Source: Acidobacteriota bacterium
Lineage (GTDB): Bacteria; Acidobacteriota; Terriglobia; UBA7540
Direction of reading: 5' to 3'
Assembly (NCBI GenBank): GCA_902812465.1
Contig: CADDZE010000031.1
Location: 1 to 45,294 of the forward strand
DNA length: 45,294 nt
The notes under the pieces were generated by a model that saw nothing but the letters and a program-made list of their open reading frames with translations, made no database searches and had not been told where the DNA came from. Positions within the stretch are counted from its first letter, which is position 1; each line of letters begins with the position of its first letter. The position numbers and the translations under genes are program-made. Below, in pieces: positions 18,753-27,976 of this stretch.

Positions 18753-20363
18753 TCAACGTGGGCTGGGATATTGCCACGGCGGCAGAATGAAATCATCCTG
18801 TGGCAGCTCGTCGGGATGTAGAACGGCGTCTGACTCCGCTTCATGGGCGTAGTGGGCTGCCTGCACCGGGTCCTTTTGCATGTTGAGCGCCTGGGCCAGC
18901 AGGCGCTTCGCCTGTGCGTTGTGGGGATCGAGGCGCACGGTCTCTGTCAGTTCGGCCACCGCCAGTTCGCTTCGGTGCAGCTTCAGCTCGGACTTGCCTA
19001 GCGCCAGGTGGATCTCCGGGCGCGCAGGGTCTGAACGGACGGCCTCGCGAAATGCCTGTTCGGCCTCCTCCGGCTTACCTTCCCGGTCGAGCGCGATACC
19101 GAGGAAATAGATCAGCAGCATGTTCTGGCCCAGACGGGCGCGCGCTTGGCGAAGCAGGTCAACTGCTTCGGCAGCGCGGCCAGTGTGCAGCAATGCCTGA
19201 GCTAGGCCGAGGTAAGTGGTTGCGATCGGCTCGCCGCGTGCGATCAGATCGCGGAAGACCTCCTCGGCTTCGCGGTAGCGGCCAGAGCGGAGATAGACCG
19301 CACCCAGCCGCAGTCGCAGGGCATAGGATTGGGGGTTGCTGGCCAACCCCTGCCGGGCGGCGTCCAAGGCGCCGGCGTAATCCGCCTGGGCCATCAGTTC
19401 CTGGGTCAGGTCGAGCCAGTGGTCCTCGTTCGTGGGAGCGAGCCGTGCGGCCTCGCGCAGAGCCGCGATGGCGCGTTCGGGATCTCCGCTGCGAGCCTCG
19501 GCGATTCCCAGCAGCGCCCGAGCCGGTGCGGAAGGCTCGCTGCGCGCGAGCCTCTCCGCGATAGGAACGGCTTCGGCAGGACGGCGAGCGCTGACCAACG
19601 CCAGGGCCAGATCGAATTGCGCCCAGGCGTGGGGATATTGCGCTGCTAGTCTGCGAAAGACACCCACGCCGCGCTCGAGCTCCGGATCGGGCTGAGGCCG
19701 GGGCGGATGGGTGAGGCCGCTGGCAATCATTAGCGAGCCATAGGTGACCATTTGGGCGGGGCTGAGCGGGAGCTGCCCGGCGCGGTCCAAAGCGGCGTGA
19801 GCATTGCGGTGCAGGCGGAGTTCGGCCGAAGCCAGCGCCAGCAGAAACTCCGGATCAGAGGGCCAAAGCTCGCGGGTGCGCTCGAGGTCATTGACGGCAG
19901 CCGCGTTCTGGTGCTCCTCGAGCTCGACGCGGCCCAGGTAGTAGCGGGCGAAGTGATCGTCCGGGGCCAGGCTCAAGGCGGTGTGCAGGGCTTGCTCGGC
20001 CTGAGCTGGGTGATGGGTGGTCCAAGCTAGGTATCCCAGGTTGCGATAGGGTTCCGGCTGGCGCGGGTCGAGACGAATCGCTTCACGATATTCCGCTTCC
20101 GCTTCGCTGCTCCGGCCTAAGGCGGCCAGAGCAATGCCGCGAAAGTTCCGAATGCGAGCGCTAGAAGGCTGCTCGCGCTCCGCCGCGGTGAATGCCTCCA
20201 GCGCCGCTTCGAACCGATTCTGCTTTAGCGCGAGCAGCCCCCGCGCCAGGGCATCCGAGGGATCCGCAGGCGAGCCGAGAGTCGGCGTCATGCCGGCAGT
20301 TCCCAGGCACGCTGCCCAAGACAAAATGGCAAGACCAACGACGGCCGATGACGGAACACGCAT
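18753..20363 (-). CDS. Secreted TPR-repeat protein (536 aa)
   Basis: The N-terminus is a hydrophobic export signal (SAVVGLAILSWAACLGTAG). Residues ~38-510 are TPR repeats with long regular blocks (ALARGLLALKQNRFEAALEA, PEPYRNLGYLAWTTHHPAQA, MLLIYFLGIALDREGKPEEA, PEIHLALGKSELKLHRSELA). A short Pro- and acid-rich tail follows (LPQDDFILPPWQYPSPR), which may be a docking peptide. A TACAAT box ends eight bases before the ATG, suggesting a nearly leaderless transcript. It converges on the other TPR gene and is not clearly in an operon with anything. No catalytic motif is visible; the partner is unknown. Confidence 0.85.
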   Translation of the reverse strand: MRVPSSAVVGLAILSWAACLGTAGMTPTLGSPADPSDALARGLLALKQNRFEAALEAFTAAEREQPSSARIRNFRGIALAALGRSSEAEAEYREAIRLDPRQPEPYRNLGYLAWTTHHPAQAEQALHTALSLAPDDHFARYYLGRVELEEHQNAAAVNDLERTRELWPSDPEFLLALASAELRLHRNAHAALDRAGQLPLSPAQMVTYGSLMIASGLTHPPRPQPDPELERGVGVFRRLAAQYPHAWAQFDLALALVSARRPAEAVPIAERLARSEPSAPARALLGIAEARSGDPERAIAALREAARLAPTNEDHWLDLTQELMAQADYAGALDAARQGLASNPQSYALRLRLGAVYLRSGRYREAEEVFRDLIARGEPIATTYLGLAQALLHTGRAAEAVDLLRQARARLGQNMLLIYFLGIALDREGKPEEAEQAFREAVRSDPARPEIHLALGKSELKLHRSELAVAELTETVRLDPHNAQAKRLLAQALNMQKDPVQAAHYAHEAESDAVLHPDELPQDDFILPPWQYPSPR

Positions 20364-20923
20364 GCAGCTTCATTGTAAGACTACCCGCTCTCGTGCTGTG
20401 CGGCTTCCTGGGGCTCGATCCCTGGTGTCCTCCGCGCCGCCAACGCGACCAGCGATCTGCGCCACTCCCGAGCCGGAGGGCAGGGTGGAGAAAGCGAGAG
20501 CCTACTACGTTGGCCGCGCAAACTGCAATCTTGCGGGCACACAGGAGGGTCCGCCTTGCCAAATTAGCGCGGATTGCATCACCCCGGACGGCCTGTCGTG
20601 CGGAAATAGCAGTATTGGTGTCTCCTGTTCGGTTCCTTCGGGGGGACGTATGCTACGTTTCCACTCGACTCTAGCCGCTTCCGGGCCTCGGAAACGGCGA
20701 TCGGGAACCCGTCGCGGTGGTTTACCTGCAGCGCATGAGGTGAATCTCGGAACTGCCGTTTCCCATGTAAACGATACGATCCGGACCGACCTGGACGAGA
20801 TTTTGGCGGGTCATCCAGCACCGATGCCTTCCCGTAGCTGGCATTGACGCGGACTATTGATTCGACCCGGCCCGCGTCGCGCGTCCGTGTTGGTTCGCCC
20901 GCTCTCCTGAGCGGCAAGAAGCC
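20364..20923. other. Intergenic stretch, no confident gene
   Basis: About 560 bases between the TPR gene and the tRNA. Open frames here are short and lack recognisable character. On the minus strand near 20735-20825 a frame reads LVQVGPDRIVYMGNGSSEIH, vaguely like a TolB/WD40-like blade, but it is too short to call. The right end is the region just downstream of the minus-strand tRNA. Confidence 0.4.
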
Positions 20924-20999
20924 TGGTGCCGCGGGACGGAGTCGAACCGCCGACGCCAGCCTTTTCAGGGCTGCGCTCTACCACCTGAGCTACCGCGGC
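20924..20999 (-). tRNA. tRNA-Phe (anticodon GAA)
   Basis: The minus strand folds into a complete 76-base cloverleaf with encoded CCA. The acceptor stem is GCCGCGG/CCGCGGC, the D arm is GCTC...GAGC, and the anticodon stem CAGCC/GGCTG holds the loop CTGAAAA, whose anticodon is GAA. The T arm contains the TTCGA motif. The discriminator base is A, as expected for tRNA-Phe. No integrase or duplicated 3' end is seen nearby, so it does not appear to be an occupied integration site. Confidence 0.95.
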
Positions 21000-21141
21000 G
21001 CGTGATTCCATTCTTCCGGCACTCGCGTATTCTGTCAAGCAGGTGTCGCATCCCGTTTCGTGCCGCCAGGGGGTTCGCGGCTCCATCGGGAATGATGTTG
21101 TGAATCGCTCGGCTCGTCCAGGCGGAGCCGCGCAATAGGTC

Positions 21142-22476
21142 CTATTTCATGATCGCCTGGTAGGGCAGCAGGATCGCCTTGCGGTCGAGATCCAGCCCTC
21201 CCGTTGGGTGGAGCTGGGCCATGAAGACGACCACCATGTCCTCCTTCGGGTCAATCACAAAGGAGGTGTAATAGAAGCCGCCCCAGTAATACGAACCCAA
21301 GGAGCCAAGCTCGGTGAGAAACTTCGGCTCGCTGATCACGCCGAAGCCGAGGCCGTAACCCAAATCGTCCGCTTTGCCCTGCACGTGATTCTGGTTGATC
21401 AGTTCAACAGACTTGCGGCTGAGCAGGCGCGTGCCGCCGAGCTCGCCGCCATTCAGCAGCATCTGGCAGAACCGGTAGTAGTCCTGCGCTGTCGAACAGA
21501 GCCCTCCGCCGCCTGAGAAGTAAGTACGCGGGCCGCGGTAGGGATAGTCCGCCGAATAGGAGAACTGGCCCTCCTTCACCGTCTGGCCATCCAGAATCGG
21601 CTGCAGTCCCTTCTCGGGGTCATACGTGTAAGCCGTGGCGAGCCGGCCTACCTTCTCTGGGGGGAGGAAAAACTCGGTGTCTTTCATGCCGAGCGGTTTG
21701 AAGATGCGCTTTTCGAGGAAGCGGTCGAGCGGCATGCCCGAGACAACCTCGACGAGGTAGCCGAGCACGTCATCCGCCAGGCTGTATTCCCAAAGGTCGC
21801 CGGGTTGGAACAGGAGGGGTATTCCGGCCAGCTTCTTCACCGCCTCGCCGATCGTTCCGGGTTGCTGCAGCAATCCGGCACCGATGCCCGCCTCGATGTA
21901 AGCCTTCCCGAGGCGCGGATTCCACTGGTAGGTCAAGCCGGAGGTGTGGGTGAGGAGGTAGCGGATGGTGATGGGGCGCTTGGCCGGCACCGTGGCGCCG
22001 GGAGGCGAGGTCCTATCCTGCGGCCAAGGCGGATCGAGCACCTGCATGTTTTTAAATTCGGGGATGAAGTCAGAGACGGGCTCGTTCAGTGTGAACCGCC
22101 CTTCTTCATAGAGCATCATCACGGCGACGCTGGTGATCGGTTTGCTCATTGAGCAGATGCGGAAGATGGCGTCCGTCCGCATCGGCTTCTTGCTTTCGCG
22201 ATCGGCCATGCCTACAGCCTTGAAGTAGACGATCTTGCCATGGCGCGCCACCAGGCTCACCCCGCCGGCGATTCTGCCCTCGTCGACACTGCGCTGGATC
22301 GCGCTGACGATGCGGTCAAGGCGCTCGGAAGACAGGCCGACATCCTCAGGCTTCGCGGCGGTTCCGGCCGCTAGCTCCGGCCGCGCCTTAGCCGCCTTGG
22401 CTAGCTGAAGCGGAGCTGAAAGAACTTGCCAGGGCAGCAATGCTGCGCCCATCACCAGGATCAGTCTTCGTCGCAC
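21142..22476 (-). CDS. Exported beta-lactamase-fold serine hydrolase (EstB / class C beta-lactamase family)
   Basis: A member of the beta-lactamase-related serine hydrolases (esterases, D-aminopeptidases, penicillin-binding-like enzymes). I chose GTG 22476 because GGAGGAG lies eight bases upstream and the product then begins directly with a signal peptide (RRRLILVMGAALLPWQVLSA). Residues numbered from this GTG: the nucleophile motif SMSK is at ~109-112 (S109, K112), and a Tyr motif YSL is at ~231-233 (WEYSLADDVLGYLVE), as in EstB-type esterases rather than the YxN of true beta-lactamases. The conserved HTSGLTY block lies at ~177-183. This argues for an esterase or peptidase function rather than antibiotic resistance. 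A minus-strand amidohydrolase gene lies 139 bases upstream, so the two may be cotranscribed. The substrate is unknown. Confidence 0.88.
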   Translation of the reverse strand: MRRRLILVMGAALLPWQVLSAPLQLAKAAKARPELAAGTAAKPEDVGLSSERLDRIVSAIQRSVDEGRIAGGVSLVARHGKIVYFKAVGMADRESKKPMRTDAIFRICSMSKPITSVAVMMLYEEGRFTLNEPVSDFIPEFKNMQVLDPPWPQDRTSPPGATVPAKRPITIRYLLTHTSGLTYQWNPRLGKAYIEAGIGAGLLQQPGTIGEAVKKLAGIPLLFQPGDLWEYSLADDVLGYLVEVVSGMPLDRFLEKRIFKPLGMKDTEFFLPPEKVGRLATAYTYDPEKGLQPILDGQTVKEGQFSYSADYPYRGPRTYFSGGGGLCSTAQDYYRFCQMLLNGGELGGTRLLSRKSVELINQNHVQGKADDLGYGLGFGVISEPKFLTELGSLGSYYWGGFYYTSFVIDPKEDMVVVFMAQLHPTGGLDLDRKAILLPYQAIMK

Positions 22477-22615
22477 TGAGTTTCTCCTCCGCGAATCGAT
22501 TTCCTTACGCTCTTGCTTCACGGCCTCATTTGACCTCTGACAGGTCCCCGCGGTCACTCGCCCAGCGCTTCCGCTTCCTCACTCAACAGGAAACGAAGGG
22601 CTGTCCCTAGAGGCC

Positions 22616-23932
22616 TCACCGCGCGGTCTGATTCTTGTAGATCACTCCGCCCTTCATGACAAACTTCACGTTCTCGAGAACGCTGGGATCGGCCAGCGGA
22701 TCGCCCTCCACCGCGATCAGGTCGGCGAACTTGCCCGGCTCGAGCGTTCCCACGCGGTCCTGCCAGCCAAGCAAATCCGCCGCGTTGACGGTAGCCGCCT
22801 GGATGGCCTGTAGGGGAGTGAGCCCCAGGTTGACCATCACGGGAAACTCGTGAGCATTCAGACCGTGGGGATAGACCGCTGCATCGGTGCCGAAAGCCAC
22901 CTTGACGCCTTCGCGGAAAGCCCGCGCCACGTTGCGCCGTGCCGCCGGCATCACCACCTTGGCCTTTTCAATCATGTCTTCGGTCAAACCCATCTTGGGG
23001 TAGTTCTCCATGAACCAGTCCATCAGGTAAAGGGTGGGGACGAGGTAAGTGCCGTGCTCCTTCACGGCGCGGATGCCGTCCTCATCAATAAAGCTGCCAT
23101 GCTCGATGGAGTCGACGCCCGCCTCAGCAGCGTCGCGGATGGCGATGGCACCGTGGGCGTGGGCTGCCACCTTGCGGCCCAGTCTGTGGGCGGTAGTGAT
23201 GATGGCACGCATCTCCTCAGGGCTGTATTGCTCGAGCGCCGGGTTATCGCCCTTCGAGAGCACACCGCCCGAGGCCATGAACTTGATCAGGTCGGCGCCG
23301 TACTTGATATCCCAGCGGACCTTGGCGATGACGTCGGGCACGCTATCCGCTACGCCGTCAGCGCTGGCCTCAAATTCCGGCGCGAGCAGGTTGATATCGG
23401 CATGGCCGCCGGTAATGGAGAGCGGCGGGCCCGAGACCAGCATGCGCGGACCGGGCACGTCGCCCGCGTTGATGGCATCGCGCAGGGCCACGTCAGCGAA
23501 GCCGCGGGCGCCCACGTTGCGCACCGTGGTGAACCCAGCCTCGAGCGTGACCCGCGCGTTGTGAGCGCCGAGCAGCGCCTCACGGGGCACCGACAGGCTC
23601 AGCGCCCGGTAAGCGCCGAGATAAGGCGACATCGTCAGGTGAGTGTGGCAGTCAATGAGGCCGGGCAGTACGGTGACCTTGCTTAGGTCGATCAGCTGCG
23701 CGCCCTTCGGTACGTGCGGCTCGATCTGGGCCGCGTCTCCGATCTCCTGGATCCGCTGGCCTTCGATCAAAATGATCTGGTCAGTGCGATATTGCCCCGT
23801 CTTAACGTCCAGCACCCGGCCTGCCCTGACGGCAAGCGTTCCCCCCGGCGCCGCGGCCTCCTGGGCTGCCATCCATGCGGTTGAGGTGAGCAAAGATGCT
23901 GCCAGGGTCGCCCGTAGTACCGCCCGTTTCAT
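22616..23932 (-). CDS. Exported metal-dependent amidohydrolase (imidazolonepropionase/prolidase-like)
   Basis: A member of the amidohydrolase superfamily, group with imidazolonepropionase-like and Xaa-Pro dipeptidase-like enzymes that hydrolyse C-N bonds of small molecules or dipeptides. Residues 1-24 are a signal peptide (ATLAASLLTSTAWMAAQ), so it works outside the cytoplasm. The binuclear metal site is complete: H96 and H98 (DCHTHL), the bridging Lys K217 (DLIKFMASGGV), H258 (VAAHAHG), H278 (SIEHG) and D350 (FGTDAAVYPHG). The length of 438 aa is normal. GAGGAGGAACTGG directly precedes ATG. Upstream are two copies of a direct repeat. Together with the downstream serine hydrolase, this suggests a periplasmic peptide or amide scavenging pair. 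Confidence 0.9.
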   Translation of the reverse strand: MKRAVLRATLAASLLTSTAWMAAQEAAAPGGTLAVRAGRVLDVKTGQYRTDQIILIEGQRIQEIGDAAQIEPHVPKGAQLIDLSKVTVLPGLIDCHTHLTMSPYLGAYRALSLSVPREALLGAHNARVTLEAGFTTVRNVGARGFADVALRDAINAGDVPGPRMLVSGPPLSITGGHADINLLAPEFEASADGVADSVPDVIAKVRWDIKYGADLIKFMASGGVLSKGDNPALEQYSPEEMRAIITTAHRLGRKVAAHAHGAIAIRDAAEAGVDSIEHGSFIDEDGIRAVKEHGTYLVPTLYLMDWFMENYPKMGLTEDMIEKAKVVMPAARRNVARAFREGVKVAFGTDAAVYPHGLNAHEFPVMVNLGLTPLQAIQAATVNAADLLGWQDRVGTLEPGKFADLIAVEGDPLADPSVLENVKFVMKGGVIYKNQTAR

Positions 23933-23977
23933 CCAGTTCCTCCTCGATGGGTCAAGTCTAAGGGAGAGCCAGAAACT

Positions 23978-24034
23978 CTACCCTATTTTGTATCTCGCTG
24001 ATTCTAAAGAACATTACGGCTTTGTTTGTAAAGA
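23978..24034. repeat. Direct repeat copy 1 (about 57 bp)
   Basis: This copy contains ACATTACGGCTTTG and TGATTCTAAA in the same order and spacing as copy 2, exactly 133 bases away. It lies just upstream of the minus-strand amidohydrolase gene. On the minus strand it includes TTTACA and TAGAAT, a promoter-like pair with a long 20-base spacer. Confidence 0.75.
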
Positions 24035-24110
24035 TTCGCCATGGGTGCAGCCACTGGGGGATCCTAGGTATAGGGCAGCTGAAGTTCCGAGTAGAGGCGC
24101 GGCTCGAGTT

Positions 24111-24167
24111 CTACGTTATTTTGTATCCCAATGATTCTAAATGACATTACGGCTTTGCTTGTAAAAA
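24111..24167. repeat. Direct repeat copy 2 (about 57 bp)
   Basis: The counterpart of copy 1. About 46 of 57 positions are identical by eye, with mismatches mostly in the first ten and last five bases and around the middle CTCG/CCAA. The minus strand again shows TTTACA and TAGAAT. Tandem regulatory copies, or a dispersed intergenic repeat family, would both fit. Confidence 0.75.
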
Positions 24168-24443
24168 ATTTTCGTTGCGCCAGCTCACATTTACCCGGGA
24201 ATTTACCCCTGGGCCGAGCACGCCACGACATACAATGGCTACAATGGTTCATAAGCCTTCGACGTTTGACAGCTGAATACACTCCGGGCAGGGGGCAACC
24301 CACAAGATACATAGGCGAGGCTAGATGTCAAGAGCAAGGAGGGAGGCGGCCTGTGGCGGCGAGTTCTTACCGCCGCCCTTCTGGCGCTCAGATACCGGCG
24401 CGACAGAAGAGGGCGTAGGTTCCACAAGCCGCGACCGAGATAC

Positions 24444-24473
24444 GGAGGGGCAGGTTGCGAAGCCTGCCCCTCC
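24444..24473 (-). terminator. Strong hairpin downstream of the minus-strand TBDR
   Basis: GGAGGGGCAGG (24444-24454) and CCTGCCCCTCC (24463-24473) pair perfectly over 11 bp with an eight-base loop. It lies 27 bases beyond the receptor stop codon. There is no T-run after the stem on the minus strand, so it may be a Rho-assisted terminator, a 3' stabiliser or a REP-like element. Confidence 0.5.
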
Positions 24474-24499
24474 TCACAAAAACACAACAGCCTACGAGT

Positions 24500-27400
24500 T
24501 CAGAAATTCAGCTTTAAGCCAAACTGAATCTCGCGCGGATCGTTGGCCCCGGTGATTTGCCCAAAATTGCCCGCCCCGATACTAGTACCGATACTGTTGA
24601 AAGACGGGTGATTCAGGAAATTAAAGAACTCCGCCCTGAATTGGTACCGCAAACGCTCGGTAAGAGGTCCGTTCTTGTAGAGAGCGAAGTCCCAATTCCG
24701 CGTGGGAGGACCCCAAACCGAGTTTCTCCCAGCGTCGCCGAAGGTACCGGGCGCCGCGTTCACGAAGCAAGCGGTGTTAAACCACTCGGCCACGCTGCGA
24801 GGGGCGTTGTTGGGATTGCATCCGGCCAAGCGGTTGGCAGCCTGGCCGAAGTCCGAGTTCACTCCTGCCACGTCGCCGGTTGAATTGAAGACGGTAGCGG
24901 GAGTGCCGCTTTCTAAGGCAATCACGCCGGCGATCTCCCAACCTCCCAAAGTCTTACTGATGAAATCATTCCTTCCCCGGAGGAAGGGCAGGTCATAGAC
25001 GTAGTTCGCCAGGAAGATGTTGCGGCGCCCCCAGTCGGCGGGGCCAAAGTTGTAGCGGAGGTCGTAGGTGTTGATGGCGTTGGCGTAGAGGTCGGAGCCG
25101 TAGTCAAAAGTATTGGAGTAAGTGTACGCGATGCCGAACTGCAACCCCTTGTTCAAGCGTCGCTGCACGCTCACTTGCAGGGAGTCGTACCTGGAATTGG
25201 CATCATTCAACCCGACCGTGAGGCCACCCAAGCCCGAGTAGCGGAAGCAGGCAGCCGGCTGATTCGCACAGACGGGGTTGTGGGTCTTGGTGCCAGCGAA
25301 GAGTTGGTTCTGGTCCGCGTTCACCACCAGGTGGCGTCCGCGCGTGGCGACGTAGCCCACTTCTACCAGGGTGTCCTGCGGGAACTGGTGCTGGATGGTA
25401 AGGTTCCATTGATAGACCGCGGGAATCTTGGCGATCAGGTCGCCGCCCGTGACCGGTATCGGCAATTGCGGGATCTGTCCTCCGCTGGAGGCAATGCAAT
25501 TCCGCTGGGCATCCAACTGGCCGCCCGGGCAGTCGGCCTTGCCTCCCAAGGTTTCGGCTGCCAGCTGGAAGGGCGAGTTGCCCCCCATCAACGTAACGTC
25601 ACTGAGGGTGAAGTGATTGTAGAAGATGCCGCCGCCGGCGCGAATCGACGTGGTTCCGTGGCCAAACGGATCCCAGGCGAAACCGAGGCGGGGCTGAAAC
25701 AAGTCATAGTGTTTCTGGAAGATTTCGGGTGTCAGGCCTCGCTGCAGCCCGTAGTTGCGAAGCAGGGTGTTGATGGCGTCGTAATTGGACGCCGTCAGCG
25801 GCTGGCCGAAGACGGCAAAGTGCCCGATGGCTTCGCGGGGCAACTGGTCGCACGGCACCGAGATGCCGTTGTAGGGGTTGCCGCCGATTACGAAACCCGT
25901 GGTGGGGTCGACCACCTGCTGGATACCAGGCAGGAACGAGTAGTTGAGGGGATTGAAAGTGGAGAAATTGCACCAGCGGCTGCGGTAGGGCGGGAAATAA
26001 TCCCACCGCAGACCGCCCTGGATCGTGAGGTGGGGCGTCACCTTCCAGCTATCCTGGCCGAATACGCCCTTCTGCCAGGCTACCCAAGGGGTGTAGTTGC
26101 GCCAGCCGAGCTCGCTGTAGGTGCCGAAGTTGCCCAGAAAGGCGTCGGCGAGGGGAGCTCCGGTGGTGGTCGCCGTGTTGGAAGCGTCAAAGGTAAAGGT
26201 GCCGTTTAAGTTGTTCCCGATGCCGCTGCTAGATCCTGGTGTCACACGGACTTGGTCTCGGTCGTTCTCGCCGTCCTGTTCGATCCACACGCCTGCCTTG
26301 ATGAGGTGGCTGCCCCGGATCTTGGTCACAATGTCCTGAAAGGTGAACACCTTGCCGACACTTCCCGACGGGTACGGCAGGCCGCTGATGGAGTCAAAGC
26401 CGCTAACATTGACGGTGGGAATCTTCCCCGCGATGTCTTTGCTCGCGTCACCGAAGATGTAAGGGAAGTTAATTCCGAAAGCGCTGCGGTTTAATCCCGC
26501 CCCGGTGTTGAGATTGACGTGAACGATGTCTTCTGTGGCGGTGAAGGCGAAATCGTTCAGAACCGTCGGGCTGAAGTTGGTGGTGAGGTCGAAAGTTCCG
26601 CCGCGCTCGGGAAATTGTGGGGTTATTTGAAGCAGTTGACTGCTGCCCGAAGTCCCCCACGACGGCCTAGCATCCTGTGTGTAGTGACGCAGTGCCACGG
26701 CCAGATGAGACTTGATGCTCTCCATTTGGTAGTCCACCTTAATGGTTTCCTTACGCTCGTTGGAGGGGCTTCCAATCTCCTTCACGAAGTTGTTGCCCAA
26801 CCCGGAAGTGGTGGGCATTGCCATGGCTTGAACGAACGCGGCGCCGTTGGGACTCCACAGAGAAGAGGGGATAGTGTCGTTGGGAAACCGTTGTCCGGCC
26901 ACTAACCCGTCGACGCCGTTCAAGTAGGCAGGAACCTTGGGACAGGGCAGATTGGCCGCGCAGTAGTCGGAAAAGTTGCCCTGACGAGCAAGCGGATCCG
27001 GAACGGTGGCCACCGAGGTGCTGGTCGTGCGGATACGGCTCCACTCCTGCGACCAGAAAAAGAAGAGCTTGTTCCGGTGAGGAATAACGGGTCCGCCGAA
27101 ATCGTAGCCGAAGTTGTTAAACTTCAGAATGCTGACGGTCGGAGAGAAGAAATTGCGAGCGTCGAGGTCGTCATTCCTCAAAAACTCGTAGACGCCGCCG
27201 TGGTACTGCTGGGTGCCGGACCGCATTTGCAGGAGCACTTGACCTCCTGCCCCGCGGCTATATTCGGGCATGTAGCCGTTGGTGACGATGTTAATCTCAC
27301 CGATGGCCTCCAAGCTGGGCGCCGCCACCATGGCGCCGTTGGCGCGCGTCCGAGTGGAAGGTGAGCCTTCAATTTGAACGTTATTCGAGTCGCCGCGCAG

Positions 27401-27976
27401 CCCGTTGACATGCGTATCTTGCGTGGCAAATAGGTTCATCGACTGAAAGCTGTTGAAGGAAAACGCTTGCACGACCCCAGGCTGGAGGGCCAGGAGGGAG
27501 GCGAAGTTGCGCCCGTTGACCGGCATCTCCTCAATCTGCGTCGAGTTCACCACGCGCGAGACCTTGGCATCTTCGGTCTGCACGGTGAGCGCCTGCGCCT
27601 GCACCTCGACCGTCTGCGTCACCTGTCCAACCTCCATCGTGCAGCTCACCTGCGGCCGGCCGGCCGGATCGAGGATGACGCCGGCGGATGTGCACCGCTG
27701 GAAGCCTTCCTTCTCCGCGGTGACGTCATAAGTTCCCGCAGGAAGATTGGGTACGACGAAGTAGCCGGATTCGTTGGTCGTGGTGACTTGTGAGGCCCCG
27801 GTTTCCTTGTTGGTGATGGTGATCCTGGCGTTGGGGATGACGGCGCCGGTCTTATCGGTGATGGTTCCGCTGATCGTGCCGAGAGTTTGAGTCTGGCTCA
27901 AACCTGAAATGGCGCAGCAGAGTATCAGCCCACCCGCCAGTGCGGCGAGCAGGTGCGCAGCCACGTGTCGAAACAT
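24500..27976 (-). CDS. TonB-dependent receptor, Oar-like (1158 aa)
   Basis: Intact receptor. GGAGG precedes the ATG by eight bases. Residues 1-28 are a signal peptide (LLAALAGGLILCCAISGLSQ). Residues ~32-120 are the carboxypeptidase-regulatory-like domain (GTISGTITDKTGAVIPNA, GYFVVPNLPAGTYDV). Residues ~130-265 are the plug (IEEMPVNGRNFASLL, GGQVLLQMRSGTQQYHGG). The barrel follows with typical strands (LFFFWSQEWSR, HLTIQGGLRWDYFPPY, VEVGYVATRGRHLVV) and the ending IQFGLKLNF with C-terminal Phe. A secreted TPR protein is encoded 229 bases upstream on the same strand, and a strong hairpin lies downstream. It differs in sequence from the receptor at 12086, so a different ligand is likely. Confidence 0.93.
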   Translation of the reverse strand: MFRHVAAHLLAALAGGLILCCAISGLSQTQTLGTISGTITDKTGAVIPNARITITNKETGASQVTTTNESGYFVVPNLPAGTYDVTAEKEGFQRCTSAGVILDPAGRPQVSCTMEVGQVTQTVEVQAQALTVQTEDAKVSRVVNSTQIEEMPVNGRNFASLLALQPGVVQAFSFNSFQSMNLFATQDTHVNGLRGDSNNVQIEGSPSTRTRANGAMVAAPSLEAIGEINIVTNGYMPEYSRGAGGQVLLQMRSGTQQYHGGVYEFLRNDDLDARNFFSPTVSILKFNNFGYDFGGPVIPHRNKLFFFWSQEWSRIRTTSTSVATVPDPLARQGNFSDYCAANLPCPKVPAYLNGVDGLVAGQRFPNDTIPSSLWSPNGAAFVQAMAMPTTSGLGNNFVKEIGSPSNERKETIKVDYQMESIKSHLAVALRHYTQDARPSWGTSGSSQLLQITPQFPERGGTFDLTTNFSPTVLNDFAFTATEDIVHVNLNTGAGLNRSAFGINFPYIFGDASKDIAGKIPTVNVSGFDSISGLPYPSGSVGKVFTFQDIVTKIRGSHLIKAGVWIEQDGENDRDQVRVTPGSSSGIGNNLNGTFTFDASNTATTTGAPLADAFLGNFGTYSELGWRNYTPWVAWQKGVFGQDSWKVTPHLTIQGGLRWDYFPPYRSRWCNFSTFNPLNYSFLPGIQQVVDPTTGFVIGGNPYNGISVPCDQLPREAIGHFAVFGQPLTASNYDAINTLLRNYGLQRGLTPEIFQKHYDLFQPRLGFAWDPFGHGTTSIRAGGGIFYNHFTLSDVTLMGGNSPFQLAAETLGGKADCPGGQLDAQRNCIASSGGQIPQLPIPVTGGDLIAKIPAVYQWNLTIQHQFPQDTLVEVGYVATRGRHLVVNADQNQLFAGTKTHNPVCANQPAACFRYSGLGGLTVGLNDANSRYDSLQVSVQRRLNKGLQFGIAYTYSNTFDYGSDLYANAINTYDLRYNFGPADWGRRNIFLANYVYDLPFLRGRNDFISKTLGGWEIAGVIALESGTPATVFNSTGDVAGVNSDFGQAANRLAGCNPNNAPRSVAEWFNTACFVNAAPGTFGDAGRNSVWGPPTRNWDFALYKNGPLTERLRYQFRAEFFNFLNHPSFNSIGTSIGAGNFGQITGANDPREIQFGLKLNF

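Noticed and set aside
20924-20999. tRNA-Phe as an integration site of a mobile element
   Set aside because: No integrase, no duplicated tRNA 3' end and no foreign-looking gene block are seen on either side.
21142-22476. Antibiotic-resistance class C beta-lactamase
   Set aside because: The second motif is YSL in an EstB-like context, not YxN, and no KTG motif was recognised; an esterase or peptidase is more likely.
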